A DNA stretch of 31,326 nucleotides from CAZHZT01 sp964537285 (GTDB taxonomy: Bacteria; Bacteroidota; Bacteroidia; Chitinophagales; Saprospiraceae): positions 1 through 31,326 of the forward strand of contig CAZHZT010000067.1 of assembly GCA_964537285.1 (NCBI GenBank). The letters run 5' to 3'. The position numbers and the translations under genes are program-made. The stretch's first letter is position 1. Every line of letters starts with the position of its first letter. The notes under the pieces were generated by a model. The model was given only the letters and a program-made list of their open reading frames with translations. It made no database searches and was not told the DNA's origin. Of this stretch, positions 5,590 through 14,933 are shown piece after piece.

Positions 5590-8550
5590 TTAGTCTTTTT
5601 TCAGGGCTTTATACAAAACTTTGTGAATTCTGGGTCGATAGTTGTCTCTGCCCCACCTGTAATTGTTCATACTGGGGAAGGTTCTATTGGTCAGACACAC
5701 GTAGATGAGCTGATGCTCGGGGTCGGCCCAGGTGCAGGTGCCGGTAAAGCCAAGGTGGCCAAAAGTGCGGTCAGAACACTTGGAAGTCACATTTTGAGCT
5801 TCTCTGGGATTGGTTTGCTTCATGTCAAAACCAATGCCGCGACGTGTATCTTTGTTGTGCCGGGTGGTGAATAGCTTGACGGTTTCTGCACTGAGGTAAC
5901 GCTGGCCTCCATAATGCCCGCCATTCATGAGCATTTGCATGATGGCGGCAAGATCGGCGGCGCTGCTGAAAAGGCCTGCATGGCCGCTTACCCCACCGAG
6001 CATAGCCGCGCCCATATCGTGCACGTAGCCCTTGACAGCTTGTTTGCGGAAGTACTTATCATCCTCAGAAGGGGGAACTTTTTTCAAAAGATCTTTCTCC
6101 CAGGGGTTGTAAGTGATGCTGCTTAGGCCCATGGGTTTGTAAAAGGTTTCTTCTACGTATTGGTTCAGCGGCTTGCCGCTCACTTCCCTCACGAGGTCAG
6201 CTAAAAGGTAAAAGCCTAGGTCGCTGTATTTGTAATCGGTATTTCGGCCGAGCGGGGATTTCGTGATCTTTTGCCAGATGGAATCCACATAATCGGTACG
6301 TAAAAACAGTGAACTCGTGACGGGAACACCAAATTTATCGGAAGATTTATTTTTGTAAAAAGCGGGATCCGGCGATATATTGCTCCCTCCGCCCTTTAGC
6401 GTTTCTTGATAAAACGGTATCCAGTCGCGCAGGCCGGCACGATGGGCCATGATGTCATAAATTCGCAGTTTTTCTTTGTTCGAGGATTTCAATCGGGGTA
6501 AATATTTTCCAATGGGCTCATGAATGTCGATGAGGCCGTCATCATGAAGTTTCATGACGGAAATGGTGGTAGCGGCAATTTTAGTGATGGATGCCAGGTC
6601 GTAAATGTCATCTTTTTTTACCGCCTGCCTTTTGCTGTAAGTATGATGGCCGTAAACTTTTTCGAATACAATTTTTCCTTCTTTAACCGCCAGCACGACG
6701 GCTCCCGGAGTCGATTTATCCTCAATGGCTTTTTGCATTAAGGAATCAATGTATTTAAAAGAATCTGTGACCATGCCCACACTTTCGGGAAGGTCGTAGC
6801 CGAGTCGGTACAGTGCGGGGCGCTCAAGGCCGGCATCCACCGGGCTTTTTTCAGAGGCGGTAATCGGTAATTTTCCTCTAATGGCATTCACGCCGTTCAA
6901 GGCCTGAGCCATAAGGTCCTGGCTGTGTTCACTGTCATCATATCCGACAATAGCGGTGCCGACATTGTCGAAATATTTTAGAGCATAAGGATTGCCGAAG
7001 AGGATCAGAATGACGTTTGTGCGTTCGCTCAGCTCATTGATGAAGGCCTGGGCTCCGGTACTGATACCGTATTTGCGCGAAGCGTACTCGCTCATATCGT
7101 GGACGCTTACGATAACGGTTTTCTTTTTTTCTAAAAGGTCGATGAGTCCTTTTTTCTTAGGTTCCGAAATATCCCTGCCGGTTTGAAGTTGAGGGTGGGC
7201 AACAAATTTTTGTAAGGTTTCCTGAAAAACAGTTGGTTTGCCTGTACCGATGCTGATGCTGACAATATCTTCCGATTGATTGGGCGACAGAGGAACCAAT
7301 TGCTCGTCGTCTCTTACCAATGTAATGGCTTCCTGGATTAGTTTTCGCTTCAGTGCCAGGGAGTAAAGATTGTTTAAGTCTTCATTAAGGTTCTTTTTCT
7401 CTACCACAGGCGTTTGGGTTAATCCCAGGCGATATTTATAACGCAGGACTTTTTGTACGCTTTCGCGGATTTGACTCACATCGATTTTACCGTCATTGAC
7501 ATATTTTTTAATGGCCCCTAAAGCCGATTTTATGTTTGTAGGAAGCAGGATAATGTCATTGCCTGCGGCAAGAGCTTTAGCGGCTGCTTCGCCAGAGCCG
7601 TGGTATTTGATCACTCCCTGCATTTCCATGGCATCCGTAAAAATAAGGCCCTCAAAGCCGAGCTCTTTTTTGAGGAGTTCGTCGACGGTTGGGGGTGAAA
7701 GGGTTGTAGGTAAATTAGGCGTACTATCAATAGAAGGAACGCTCAAATGAGCGATCATCATGCTTTGAAGGCCGTTTTGAGCGAGTTTGCGAAAAGGGTA
7801 AAGCTCAATGCTGTCCAATCGCTTTTTGGAGTGCCGGATAATCGGGAGGTCATGGTGAGAATCTACATTGGTGTCACCATGACCAGGGAAGTGTTTGGCG
7901 CAAGCCATGACGCTACCATCCTGAAGGCCTTTCATATATTGGAAGCCTTTAGAGGCGACGTTATAGCGATCCTCGCCAAAGGAGCGCATGTTGATCACTG
8001 GATTAGCGGCATTGTTATTTACATCCACTACCGGGGCGAAGTTAACGTTGATGCCCAGTCGGCGGCAATGGTGCGCAATTTCGAGCCCCATTTTATAAAT
8101 GAGGTGTTCTTCCTGAATAGCGCCGAGCATAAGTTGTTTTGGGAAGCTCATTGTAGAGCTTTTCAGGCGCATGCCTAAGCCCCATTCGCCATCGATAGCA
8201 ATAAATAAAGGCGTTTTAGCTACATTTTGATAGCGGTTCGTGAGCTCTGCCTGTTTTTCAGCGGTGCCCTGAAAAAACAGTAATCCCCCAACTTTATACT
8301 CCTTGATTAAGCGTTCCACTTCAGCCTCATGCTTGGCACCCAGGTCAGAATGCGCTCTGATCATGAATAATTGCCCCAGGCGTTCTTCCGGAGACATGGC
8401 ATTATACACCGAATCTACCCATTGGGCTTCGGTAAGTTGTGTATTCTGGTTTTCTATGGCCATTTCGCGGTCTGGGAAGCTCCAGTTAAAAAAGAGGAGC
8501 GGTAATAGGGTTAGTAATCCAAGTTTCTTAATTTCCGTTCTTTTGTACAT
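5590..8550 (-). CDS. Glycoside hydrolase family 3 fused to a serine beta-lactamase-like domain
   Basis: A ~986-residue secreted fusion. A signal segment at ~8-24 is followed by a GH3 catalytic domain (~45-380). This contains the NagZ-type K-H-F-P-G-H-G-D-T at ~219-227 with D-S-H just after it (the Asp/His dyad of beta-N-acetylglucosaminidases) and the nucleophile Asp at ~306 in T-D-A-M-E-M. A GH3 C-terminal sandwich-like domain follows (~400-580). The last ~390 residues are a class C/penicillin-binding-like hydrolase with S-I-T-K (SxxK, ~654-657), Y-S-D (~775) and H-L-G-F-T-G-T (~933-939, in place of KTG). The fusion is known in Bacteroidota and suggests linked cleavage of peptidoglycan sugar and peptide or ester bonds; the exact substrate is inferred. 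It sits between the TPR protein gene (35 bp upstream) and the permease gene. Confidence 0.88.
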   Translation of the reverse strand: MYKRTEIKKLGLLTLLPLLFFNWSFPDREMAIENQNTQLTEAQWVDSVYNAMSPEERLGQLFMIRAHSDLGAKHEAEVERLIKEYKVGGLLFFQGTAEKQAELTNRYQNVAKTPLFIAIDGEWGLGMRLKSSTMSFPKQLMLGAIQEEHLIYKMGLEIAHHCRRLGINVNFAPVVDVNNNAANPVINMRSFGEDRYNVASKGFQYMKGLQDGSVMACAKHFPGHGDTNVDSHHDLPIIRHSKKRLDSIELYPFRKLAQNGLQSMMIAHLSVPSIDSTPNLPTTLSPPTVDELLKKELGFEGLIFTDAMEMQGVIKYHGSGEAAAKALAAGNDIILLPTNIKSALGAIKKYVNDGKIDVSQIRESVQKVLRYKYRLGLTQTPVVEKKNLNEDLNNLYSLALKRKLIQEAITLVRDDEQLVPLSPNQSEDIVSISIGTGKPTVFQETLQKFVAHPQLQTGRDISEPKKKGLIDLLEKKKTVIVSVHDMSEYASRKYGISTGAQAFINELSERTNVILILFGNPYALKYFDNVGTAIVGYDDSEHSQDLMAQALNGVNAIRGKLPITASEKSPVDAGLERPALYRLGYDLPESVGMVTDSFKYIDSLMQKAIEDKSTPGAVVLAVKEGKIVFEKVYGHHTYSKRQAVKKDDIYDLASITKIAATTISVMKLHDDGLIDIHEPIGKYLPRLKSSNKEKLRIYDIMAHRAGLRDWIPFYQETLKGGGSNISPDPAFYKNKSSDKFGVPVTSSLFLRTDYVDSIWQKITKSPLGRNTDYKYSDLGFYLLADLVREVSGKPLNQYVEETFYKPMGLSSITYNPWEKDLLKKVPPSEDDKYFRKQAVKGYVHDMGAAMLGGVSGHAGLFSSAADLAAIMQMLMNGGHYGGQRYLSAETVKLFTTRHNKDTRRGIGFDMKQTNPREAQNVTSKCSDRTFGHLGFTGTCTWADPEHQLIYVCLTNRTFPSMNNYRWGRDNYRPRIHKVLYKALKKD

Positions 8551-8585
8551 GTAGTTTTTAAGATTAAAATCTGTTCTGATCTGTT

Positions 8586-10577
8586 TTACTGATTCAAATC
8601 GACACCCCTTTTCTGGGCAATTTCCGGATCGATGCTCACTGCTTTTTTGAAAGCTTCATTGGCTTCGGTTTGTTGACCGGCATTGATGTGAGCGCTGCCT
8701 AAGTTCCACCAGGCATCCGCATTGTCGGGGGCCAGTTCAACCGCTTTTTTAAAATAAGAAATCGCTTTGGCCGTGTCGCCGGAAACGCCATGTGCTACGC
8801 CTAATAAACGTACGGTTTCATAGTCATTTGGTTGTTGTTCGAAGGCTAAATTTAAATAATTTAAGGCTTTGTTAAGTTCGCCCCGCTCTTCACCATAATA
8901 CCTGCCGGCCTGCCTGTAGGTAACTGCCAGGTTTTTCAAAGCTTCCGGGTAATTGGCATCCAGCTTTAGTGCTTGCTGATAATACTGAATAGCCGTTTCG
9001 TACTCTTGCAAATAATTATGGGCATTTCCCAAAATCAGATAGGCATTCTTGTATGTAGGATGGATGCGAATAGCTTCTTTCAAATGAACAACGGCTTCGC
9101 GCAGCATGCTATTGCGTTGGTTCTCATCCTTAATTTTAGCAGCTTGAGTAGTGAGTTCCCCTCCTACTGAGTTTTGGAGCTTGGCACTGTTTTTTGATAC
9201 GTTTACATCTGTAGTAAAAAGGGTGAAATTGTCTTTCCAAACGGCGTTTCTGATAACCGTCTTGCCTGCCAATAATAATCCAACGATACCGACAATGATG
9301 AGGCTTAATTGAAGAGAACGGAAACTTTTTATCTGCTCGTTTCGGGCAGCCAGGCGGTATAGCAAAATGGCGATTACTAGGCAGAACCCTAGCGAAGGCA
9401 TGTATAAAAAGCGCTCCGACATATTGGTGCCGATCGGGAACACAAGATTCGAAACAATGGAAAAGGTTAGCAAATAAAAAAGGATGCCGAAAGCAATGTG
9501 ATCCCTTTTTGGCAAGCGGATAAGCGCGTATACACCCATTACAATGTAAGCCAGGGCACTTAGCAATACCCAGGGGTTGCCAAAACTCATGATATCGATA
9601 TGCCTTGGGTAATAATCATGGGTAAGCGGGTGTGGGAAAACCAGCAAAACGAGGTATTTGCCCCAGGTGTAAAGGATGGTCGCCAGCTTTTCGCCAAGGG
9701 CCAGTTCTACATATCGGTTATCAACTATTTTTAAAAAAGGGTTATTCATTAGTTCCATAGGGGTTCCGCCGAAATCCCAGCCGAGGATGAGTCCGCGAAC
9801 ACTTAAGAAAATAGCTGCTCCAATGATGTAGGGGAGGGTGTAGATAAGGATCTTGTCAGCAGAGGCACGAGTGAACACGTAAAAAGCTAAAGGAGTGACA
9901 GCCAGAAAAGTAATGGCATTTTCTTTAGAAAATAAGGCGATCAGAAAGACGATTCCTGCCAGGAAATGGTAGTATGTTTTTTGATAACGATAGCCGGTAA
10001 AGGAAAAATACAGGGCTAGAATACTCCCCAGGAAGGTCATGATCTCATCGCGCCCTTTGATATTTGCCACAGCTTCTGTGTGAATGGGGTGGGTAATGTA
10101 CAGAAATGCTGTAACCAATGCTATGAAAGTAGCATAACCCGCTTGCTTATTGGTTTTCAACATCATTTGGAACAGCCAGTAGATCAGCAGGCCGGTAAGT
10201 CCGTAGAGCAGCGCATTGATAAGATGCCCAATGAAAGGGTTGTTACCAAATATTTCCCATTCCGCGGCGAACATCAGCAGGGTGAAAGGGCGATAACGCC
10301 CGCCGGACACCAGCTTGTCCTTGTTTTCGGTCTTAAAAAAGCCCCTGAATGTATCGTAGGCGAGGATGTCAGGAATGCCTGCGAAGCCTTTGGTAGTGAA
10401 TTCGTTATCATAGATGACGATGGCGTCATCTTGTGTATATTCATGCCCAAGGGTATTGGCATATAACAGGAATCCTAGTGCAAAGAGAATAATTCCGTGC
10501 AGTACTTTATTTTTAAACCAATTGGGTTGGCCAGCCAAGGCGGCTTTTTTAGTCGACTTTTTGCGTTTTTTCGTCAT
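8586..10577 (-). CDS. Polytopic membrane protein with C-terminal TPR repeats (TMTC/glycosyltransferase-like)
   Basis: A 663-residue protein. A lysine-rich cytoplasmic N-terminus is followed by about ten to twelve transmembrane helices (~28-440). The first loop has the acidic pair Q-D-D-A-I-V-I-Y-D, and there is a conserved-looking H-P-I-H-T-E-A-V-A-N-I-K-G-R-D-E segment at ~163-178. This matches the GT-C-fold O-mannosyltransferase-like / TMTC proteins, in which the acidic first loop is catalytic. The last ~190 residues hold at least four tetratricopeptide repeats (Y-L-I-L-G-N-A-H-N-Y, A-L-K-N-L-A-V-T-Y, W-W-N-L-G-S-A-H). Glycosyl transfer to proteins or lipids is inferred from the family. It is the first gene of a three-gene minus-strand operon, and the start codon is supported by the basic N-terminus. 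Confidence 0.78.
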   Translation of the reverse strand: MTKKRKKSTKKAALAGQPNWFKNKVLHGIILFALGFLLYANTLGHEYTQDDAIVIYDNEFTTKGFAGIPDILAYDTFRGFFKTENKDKLVSGGRYRPFTLLMFAAEWEIFGNNPFIGHLINALLYGLTGLLIYWLFQMMLKTNKQAGYATFIALVTAFLYITHPIHTEAVANIKGRDEIMTFLGSILALYFSFTGYRYQKTYYHFLAGIVFLIALFSKENAITFLAVTPLAFYVFTRASADKILIYTLPYIIGAAIFLSVRGLILGWDFGGTPMELMNNPFLKIVDNRYVELALGEKLATILYTWGKYLVLLVFPHPLTHDYYPRHIDIMSFGNPWVLLSALAYIVMGVYALIRLPKRDHIAFGILFYLLTFSIVSNLVFPIGTNMSERFLYMPSLGFCLVIAILLYRLAARNEQIKSFRSLQLSLIIVGIVGLLLAGKTVIRNAVWKDNFTLFTTDVNVSKNSAKLQNSVGGELTTQAAKIKDENQRNSMLREAVVHLKEAIRIHPTYKNAYLILGNAHNYLQEYETAIQYYQQALKLDANYPEALKNLAVTYRQAGRYYGEERGELNKALNYLNLAFEQQPNDYETVRLLGVAHGVSGDTAKAISYFKKAVELAPDNADAWWNLGSAHINAGQQTEANEAFKKAVSIDPEIAQKRGVDLNQ

Positions 10578-10797
10578 GGAAGATAACGATTGCGTTTGAT
10601 TTAACGGCTAAAATAGGGAATTTTAGTGTGGTGAGTAACTTATGAAGGCTTAATCTGTTCGCTTTGCCAATTTTCTATGGATTTGGTCAGACGACATACA
10701 TCAAAACACACTTCCCCCTCCATTTTTCTCGTTATTTATTCCAATACTATCAAAATTCCACCGCACCTTTGCAGGTGGACCTTATATACATCAAACC
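10578..10797. other. Divergent promoter region
   Basis: Together with the hairpin that follows, this makes a 303-bp gap between the divergent TPR-protein and histidine-kinase genes, so it must hold both promoters. The only near match to the Bacteroidota -7 element facing the kinase is CACCTTTG at 10764-10771. It sits inside a small dyad, TCCACC(11 nt)GGTGGA at 10757-10779. No good -33 TTG was found at the right spacing. Confidence 0.35.
10757..10779 (+). promoter_or_regulatory. Candidate promoter/operator dyad upstream of the kinase gene
   Basis: Arms TCCACC and GGTGGA (6 nt, exact) flank CACCTTTG, a one-mismatch match to the Bacteroidota -7 consensus. A regulator binding the dyad would occlude the promoter. 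Weak evidence: no matching -33 element. Confidence 0.25.
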
Positions 10798-10864
10798 AAT
10801 AAGGGATGAGCAGGCGTCCATGCAAAATCTTCGATTTTGCATGGACGCTTGCTCATCCCTTATT
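10798..10864. repeat. Long hairpin in the kinase 5' leader
   Basis: Arms of 32 nt at 10798-10829 and 10833-10864 with one mismatch and a 3-nt loop (TTC). The structure ends 16 bp before the kinase start codon and has no U-tract facing either neighbour. It is therefore unlike a terminator and fits the long-palindrome family of this genome, or a leader structure affecting translation. Confidence 0.85.
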
Positions 10865-10880
10865 AATCAATTTATACTAC

Positions 10881-12044
10881 ATGAACCTCTACAGCAGTAT
10901 GCAACGATGGAGATGGGCGCTTAGCATTAGCGGGATTGTAATCGTACTGATTTCTTTTATATATACTCGTTATCTGGCGCTGCAACTCATGGAGGAAGAG
11001 AAGCGCAAAACAGAACTCTGGGTGATGGCTACCCAAAAAATTGCAACCAGCTCCGAAAATGAGGATTTGACGATCTATCATCAAATGCAAACTTACAATA
11101 CAACGATCCCGGCTATTCTCGTAAATCAAGATGGCAACATTGAAGCAAGTAAAAATATTAATAATACAGACCCGAAAAACCTGGAGCGAATCCTGGAAAA
11201 AATTAAGCGAAATGGCCCGGCGCCTTTAGAAGTAGATGACCGGTATTTTAAGATAAAAGTCTACTATCAGCAATCTACTTTGCTGACTCTGCTCTCCTTT
11301 TTCCCTTTTATTCAGATTGGCCTGATTGCTACCTTTGTCGCCATAGGGTATTATGCCGTGAACGCTACGCGCCGTGCCGAGGAAAACCGTGTATGGGTTG
11401 GAATGGCTAAAGAGACGGCTCATCAATTGGGTACACCCATCTCTGCATTAATTGCCTGGATCGAGCATCTGCGTTTTTCCAAAGAAGATGATGAAGAAAC
11501 CATGGAAGTGCTCGAAGAACTCCAAAAAGATGTCAATCGCCTGGAATTGATCGCCCATCGCTTCTCAAAGATCGGCTCTGCTCCCAGCCTGGAACCTATT
11601 GATATCTATTTTGAGCTGGAAAAATGCCGCTCCTACATGCAACCGCGCTCCCCAAGGAAAGTGAAATATGATTTTCCAGCGGGCGAACTGCCCGTTTGGA
11701 GGGTTAATATCAACCCTCCATTGTTCGATTGGGTCGTCGAAAACCTCATCCGGAATTCACTTGATGCTATGGGAGGTAAAGGCCTTATCAGTGCTAAAGT
11801 TTACGAAGAAAGGGACTTTATTTGCATCGATCTGTCTGATACCGGAAAAGGAATACCAAGCTCTAAATTTAAAACGATTTTCAGACCAGGTTTTACCACT
11901 AAGAAAAGAGGGTGGGGACTTGGCCTCTCATTGGCCAAGCGAATCATTGAGTCGTACCACAATGGCAAGATTTTTGTAAAAAATTCAGAGATTAACAAAG
12001 GAACGACTTTTACCATTAAGTTACCGAAACCCTCGAATATATGA
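10881..12044 (+). CDS. Sensor histidine kinase
   Basis: A 387-residue inner-membrane kinase when started at the ATG at 10881. An upstream in-frame ATG at 10806 lies inside the hairpin and would add a non-hydrophobic tail, so it is rejected. Helices at ~12-31 and ~137-160 bracket an extracytoplasmic sensor of ~100 residues. The dimerisation/phosphoacceptor helix has K-E-T-A-H-Q-L-G-T-P with His181. The ATPase domain has the N box N-L-I-R-N-S-L-D-A (~288-296), G1 D-T-G-K-G-I (~320-325), an F box around 334 and G2 W-G-L-G-L-S (~345-350). There is no receiver domain and no response-regulator gene next to it. Its stop overlaps the start of the TonB receptor gene (ATGA), so the two are translationally coupled. 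Confidence 0.88.
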   Translation: MNLYSSMQRWRWALSISGIVIVLISFIYTRYLALQLMEEEKRKTELWVMATQKIATSSENEDLTIYHQMQTYNTTIPAILVNQDGNIEASKNINNTDPKNLERILEKIKRNGPAPLEVDDRYFKIKVYYQQSTLLTLLSFFPFIQIGLIATFVAIGYYAVNATRRAEENRVWVGMAKETAHQLGTPISALIAWIEHLRFSKEDDEETMEVLEELQKDVNRLELIAHRFSKIGSAPSLEPIDIYFELEKCRSYMQPRSPRKVKYDFPAGELPVWRVNINPPLFDWVVENLIRNSLDAMGGKGLISAKVYEERDFICIDLSDTGKGIPSSKFKTIFRPGFTTKKRGWGLGLSLAKRIIESYHNGKIFVKNSEINKGTTFTIKLPKPSNI

Positions 12045-14605
12045 TACGAACTTTACCCGTTGAGAAGATGGCTCTTCTTTGCTTGCTTTGCTGTGTCTTT
12101 ACTTTCCCTGTTTTTGCTGATTCTTCACTCCATAACTTTCCATTTGATGAAAATCCTTCTTTTATAATAAAAAGTGCCTTTAAGGTTCCCGATAGCTTGA
12201 TTATAGAAGTTGTTGATGCAGAAGATAAACTCCCTATTCCTGGCGTGGCCATACTTAATAATCAGCAAGCTCTTGTTGCCTACACGGATGTAGATGGTTT
12301 AGCCCAGGTTGATGCGCTCAAAGCGGAGCAGGTGTTTTTCCTTCAGTTTTTTGGTTATGCTACAAGGAAAATCACACTTCGAGCTGATCAGGATGAAAAG
12401 GTGTTTCGTGTGATGATGCATCCCCTTAAAACCCAATTGGATAGCATCGTTATCGTTGGTCGTCGAAACCTTTCCTCTGATGAGCAAGCTTTTGAATTAA
12501 ATCATGTTTCCTATAAAGAAATCTCATTGGCTCAACCGCCCACACCACTGGAGGCGCTGGAGCTGAATGGCGAACTTTATGTTCAACGTAGTCAGATGGG
12601 CGGCGGCAGCCCTATTGTTCGGGGCTTTGAAGCAAATAAGCTATTGTTGGTGGTGGATGGTGTCAGAATGAATAATGCAATTTACAGGAATGGTCACCTT
12701 CACAACGCAATTACTGTCGATGAAGCCATTCTTGAGCAGGTTGAAGTCATTCACGGACCAGGGTCGATCATTTATGGTAGTGATGCGCTTGGCGGAGTAA
12801 TACATTTCCGGACGAGAGAGTTGAAATTGCCGGGTAAAAGAGGCGAGGGGGAGTTTCACTTCAAGCCGGCTGCTTCTCTACGCTACGCATCGGCTAATGG
12901 AGAAAAAACGATTCACTGGAACTTCGAATATGGCAACAAGCACTGGGCCGCATTGTCGAGCTTTACTTTCTCTGATTTCGGTCACTTAAGGAGCGGCGCC
13001 AATCGGCCGGATGCTTATCCGGACTTTGGCAAACGCCTGTTTTATGCTACACGCCAGGGGCGCGAAGATGTAATGCTTAGAAACGATAATGAAAACCTTC
13101 AAATTGGAACAGCCTACCGCCAGTGGGACTTTCTTCAAAAATGGCTCCTTCAGATTTCAAAAGATATTCAGGTTACTTTTAATGTACAAATGTCTACAAG
13201 CAGTGATGTGCCTCGCTATGATCAACTGGCAGCCTTTCGAAGCGATGATACATTGAAATTTGCCGAATGGTATTATGGACCACAGTTTCGGTTTCTAAGT
13301 TCTATGCGCCTTGAACATACCCAGGAGTCGAGCCTGTATGATAAACTCACTTTGATAACCGCTTACCAGAATATAAGGGAAGACCGGATTAGCCGGCGGT
13401 TTGGCAATCCTTTGCGTATTTTTAATGGTGAAAATGTCGATGTATATTCTGCTACCCTCGATTTTGAGAAAAGAGTTGGGGAGGGGAAAAAGCATCTGCT
13501 ACAGTATGGGCTGGAAGGAAATTACAATTCGGTCTCTTCGGTGGCATATAACCGCAACATTAGCAGTGGGGAGCTTTCTTCCTCGGAGCCTACCCGTTAT
13601 CCGAGCGGGGGGAGTAGCATGAGCTTTGGCGGAGCTTATTTGTTTTATCAGTATAAAGTTCCTGAAGCAGGCCTGCGCTTTCATGCAGGAGTACGTTTTA
13701 CCCAAACCTATCTAAATGCTGCTTTCGACATTACAGACCCCATCGAATGGCCGGAAAGTTATTACGACGGAGTTAATAGCTACAATTCAGCTTTTACATG
13801 GGCCTTGGGAGGAAACTGGCGGGCGCCGGAAAAAGGCTGGGGTGTTCGTGCATTGATCGCCACAGCTTTTAGGGCTGCTAATATTGACGACTTTGGCAAA
13901 GTTCGGCCTAATTCGGGCAATGTCCTTGTTCCCAATGCTGATCTTGTGCCGGAGGAAGCCTTAACGGCAGAAATCACCTTGTCTAAAAGAATAAAATTGC
14001 CGGGCATATCCGAGGATCGGGTAGTCTCACTAAACGGAACGTTTTTTTATACATGGCTCACAGATGCTGTACTAAGAAAAAATGGATCTTTATTGGGGGA
14101 TACCCTGCTTAGAATGGGGGGAGAATTGCTGCGGATTCAGAAAAATGTAAATGCCGGCAAAGCATTTATCTGGGGCTGGTCGGCTAATGCTGATGCCCAG
14201 CTATTGCCTTTTTTCGCATTGGAAGGCCGCTTGAGTTATACCAAAGGACGTGAACGCACGGATGAGCTGCTATTGCCTTTGGCTCACATTCCACCCTTGT
14301 ACGGGCAGTTTGGCCTTCGGCTCAGTAATGAACGCTTAACTGCAAGGGCTTTTTTCCTTTTCAACAGCGCCAAACCCCTGAGTGAATATGCTTTGAATAG
14401 TTCTGATAATGAAGAAGAAGCAACTCCCGACGGAACGCCTGCCTGGCAAACAATCAATTTTCAATTTTCCTACGCCCTGCAATCTCAATGGAGAATTAAT
14501 CTGGCCCTTGAAAATATTACTGACTTGCATTACAGGCCATTTTCCTCCGGAGTAAGTGCCCCGGGAAGGAATTTGAAAGTGAGTTTGGTATATGGCCTAT
14601 TCTAA
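12041..14605 (+). CDS. TonB-dependent outer-membrane receptor
   Basis: An 854-residue receptor. The signal peptide lies within residues ~8-26 (M-A-L-L-C-L-L-C-C-V-F-T-F-P-V-F-A); the in-frame ATG at 12068 is an alternative start. Residues ~50-130 form a carboxypeptidase-D-like domain (V-V-D-A-E-D-K-L-P-I-P-G-V-A-I, D-V-D-G), typical of Bacteroidota receptors. The plug (~150-270) has P-I-V-R-G-F-E-A-N-K, V-D-G-V-R-M-N-N and G-P-G-S-I-I-Y-G-S-D-A-L-G-G-V-I. The C-terminal barrel ends with an aromatic residue (V-Y-G-L-F), as needed for outer-membrane insertion. The plug motif and size are closest to the haem/haemoglobin- or cobalamin-type receptors, but the ligand cannot be fixed from sequence. 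The 4-nt overlap with the kinase gene suggests that the kinase senses or controls the same substrate. Confidence 0.9.
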   Translation: MIRTLPVEKMALLCLLCCVFTFPVFADSSLHNFPFDENPSFIIKSAFKVPDSLIIEVVDAEDKLPIPGVAILNNQQALVAYTDVDGLAQVDALKAEQVFFLQFFGYATRKITLRADQDEKVFRVMMHPLKTQLDSIVIVGRRNLSSDEQAFELNHVSYKEISLAQPPTPLEALELNGELYVQRSQMGGGSPIVRGFEANKLLLVVDGVRMNNAIYRNGHLHNAITVDEAILEQVEVIHGPGSIIYGSDALGGVIHFRTRELKLPGKRGEGEFHFKPAASLRYASANGEKTIHWNFEYGNKHWAALSSFTFSDFGHLRSGANRPDAYPDFGKRLFYATRQGREDVMLRNDNENLQIGTAYRQWDFLQKWLLQISKDIQVTFNVQMSTSSDVPRYDQLAAFRSDDTLKFAEWYYGPQFRFLSSMRLEHTQESSLYDKLTLITAYQNIREDRISRRFGNPLRIFNGENVDVYSATLDFEKRVGEGKKHLLQYGLEGNYNSVSSVAYNRNISSGELSSSEPTRYPSGGSSMSFGGAYLFYQYKVPEAGLRFHAGVRFTQTYLNAAFDITDPIEWPESYYDGVNSYNSAFTWALGGNWRAPEKGWGVRALIATAFRAANIDDFGKVRPNSGNVLVPNADLVPEEALTAEITLSKRIKLPGISEDRVVSLNGTFFYTWLTDAVLRKNGSLLGDTLLRMGGELLRIQKNVNAGKAFIWGWSANADAQLLPFFALEGRLSYTKGRERTDELLLPLAHIPPLYGQFGLRLSNERLTARAFFLFNSAKPLSEYALNSSDNEEEATPDGTPAWQTINFQFSYALQSQWRINLALENITDLHYRPFSSGVSAPGRNLKVSLVYGLF

Positions 14606-14688
14606 TTTATTCCTTGAAATTAAGGAATTCCTACAAGGATGATTACCTTTGCGATATAATTTTTTATTGGAGTCGAAAGTTGATGGTT

Positions 14689-14774
14689 CCAAATAAAATT
14701 AGGAGATGCATAAAGCTTAAGGATTTAACCTGTTTTTTTGACTCAATAATGTGCTACTTCCCTATTTTATTTGG
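14689..14774. repeat. Spaced inverted repeat
   Basis: Arms CCAAATAAAATTAGG (14689-14703) and CCTATTTTATTTGG (14761-14774) are complementary except for one missing base and are separated by 57 nt. The CCAAAT core also occurs in the 16.7-kb and 20.4-kb palindromes. Confidence 0.6.
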
Positions 14775-14852
14775 AGATCATTGGATTTGATTTTTCTTGT
14801 TTTTTCTCATTAACCTAAGTTGGAAACTGTGGTGTTATTGTCCTCGATGAGC

Positions 14853-14933
14853 TAACTTTTAATGAAATTTTCTACATGGTTCTTCGTTGTCTATGGTCGG
14901 GAAAAACCATGTAGAAAATCCTAATAAAAGTTA
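14853..14933. repeat. Long palindrome upstream of pckA
   Basis: Arms of 29 nt at 14853-14881 and 14905-14933, starting TAACTTTTA and ending TAAAAGTTA, with a 23-nt loop and three or four mismatches clustered in the middle of the arms. It lies 76 bp before the pckA start. Confidence 0.8.

Noticed and set aside
7747..8178. A 143-residue plus-strand frame inside the GH3 gene
   Set aside because: It lies opposite the conserved NagZ-type catalytic region, so it is a shadow frame.
10806..10880. Upstream extension of the histidine kinase to an ATG at 10806
   Set aside because: The extension is encoded by one arm of a perfect hairpin and would place a non-signal tail before the first membrane helix. 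The ATG at 10881 gives a normal N-terminus.
14610..14627. TTCCTTGAAATTAAGGAA as a terminator for the TonB receptor gene
   Set aside because: Only a 6-bp AT-rich stem with no T-run; too weak to call.
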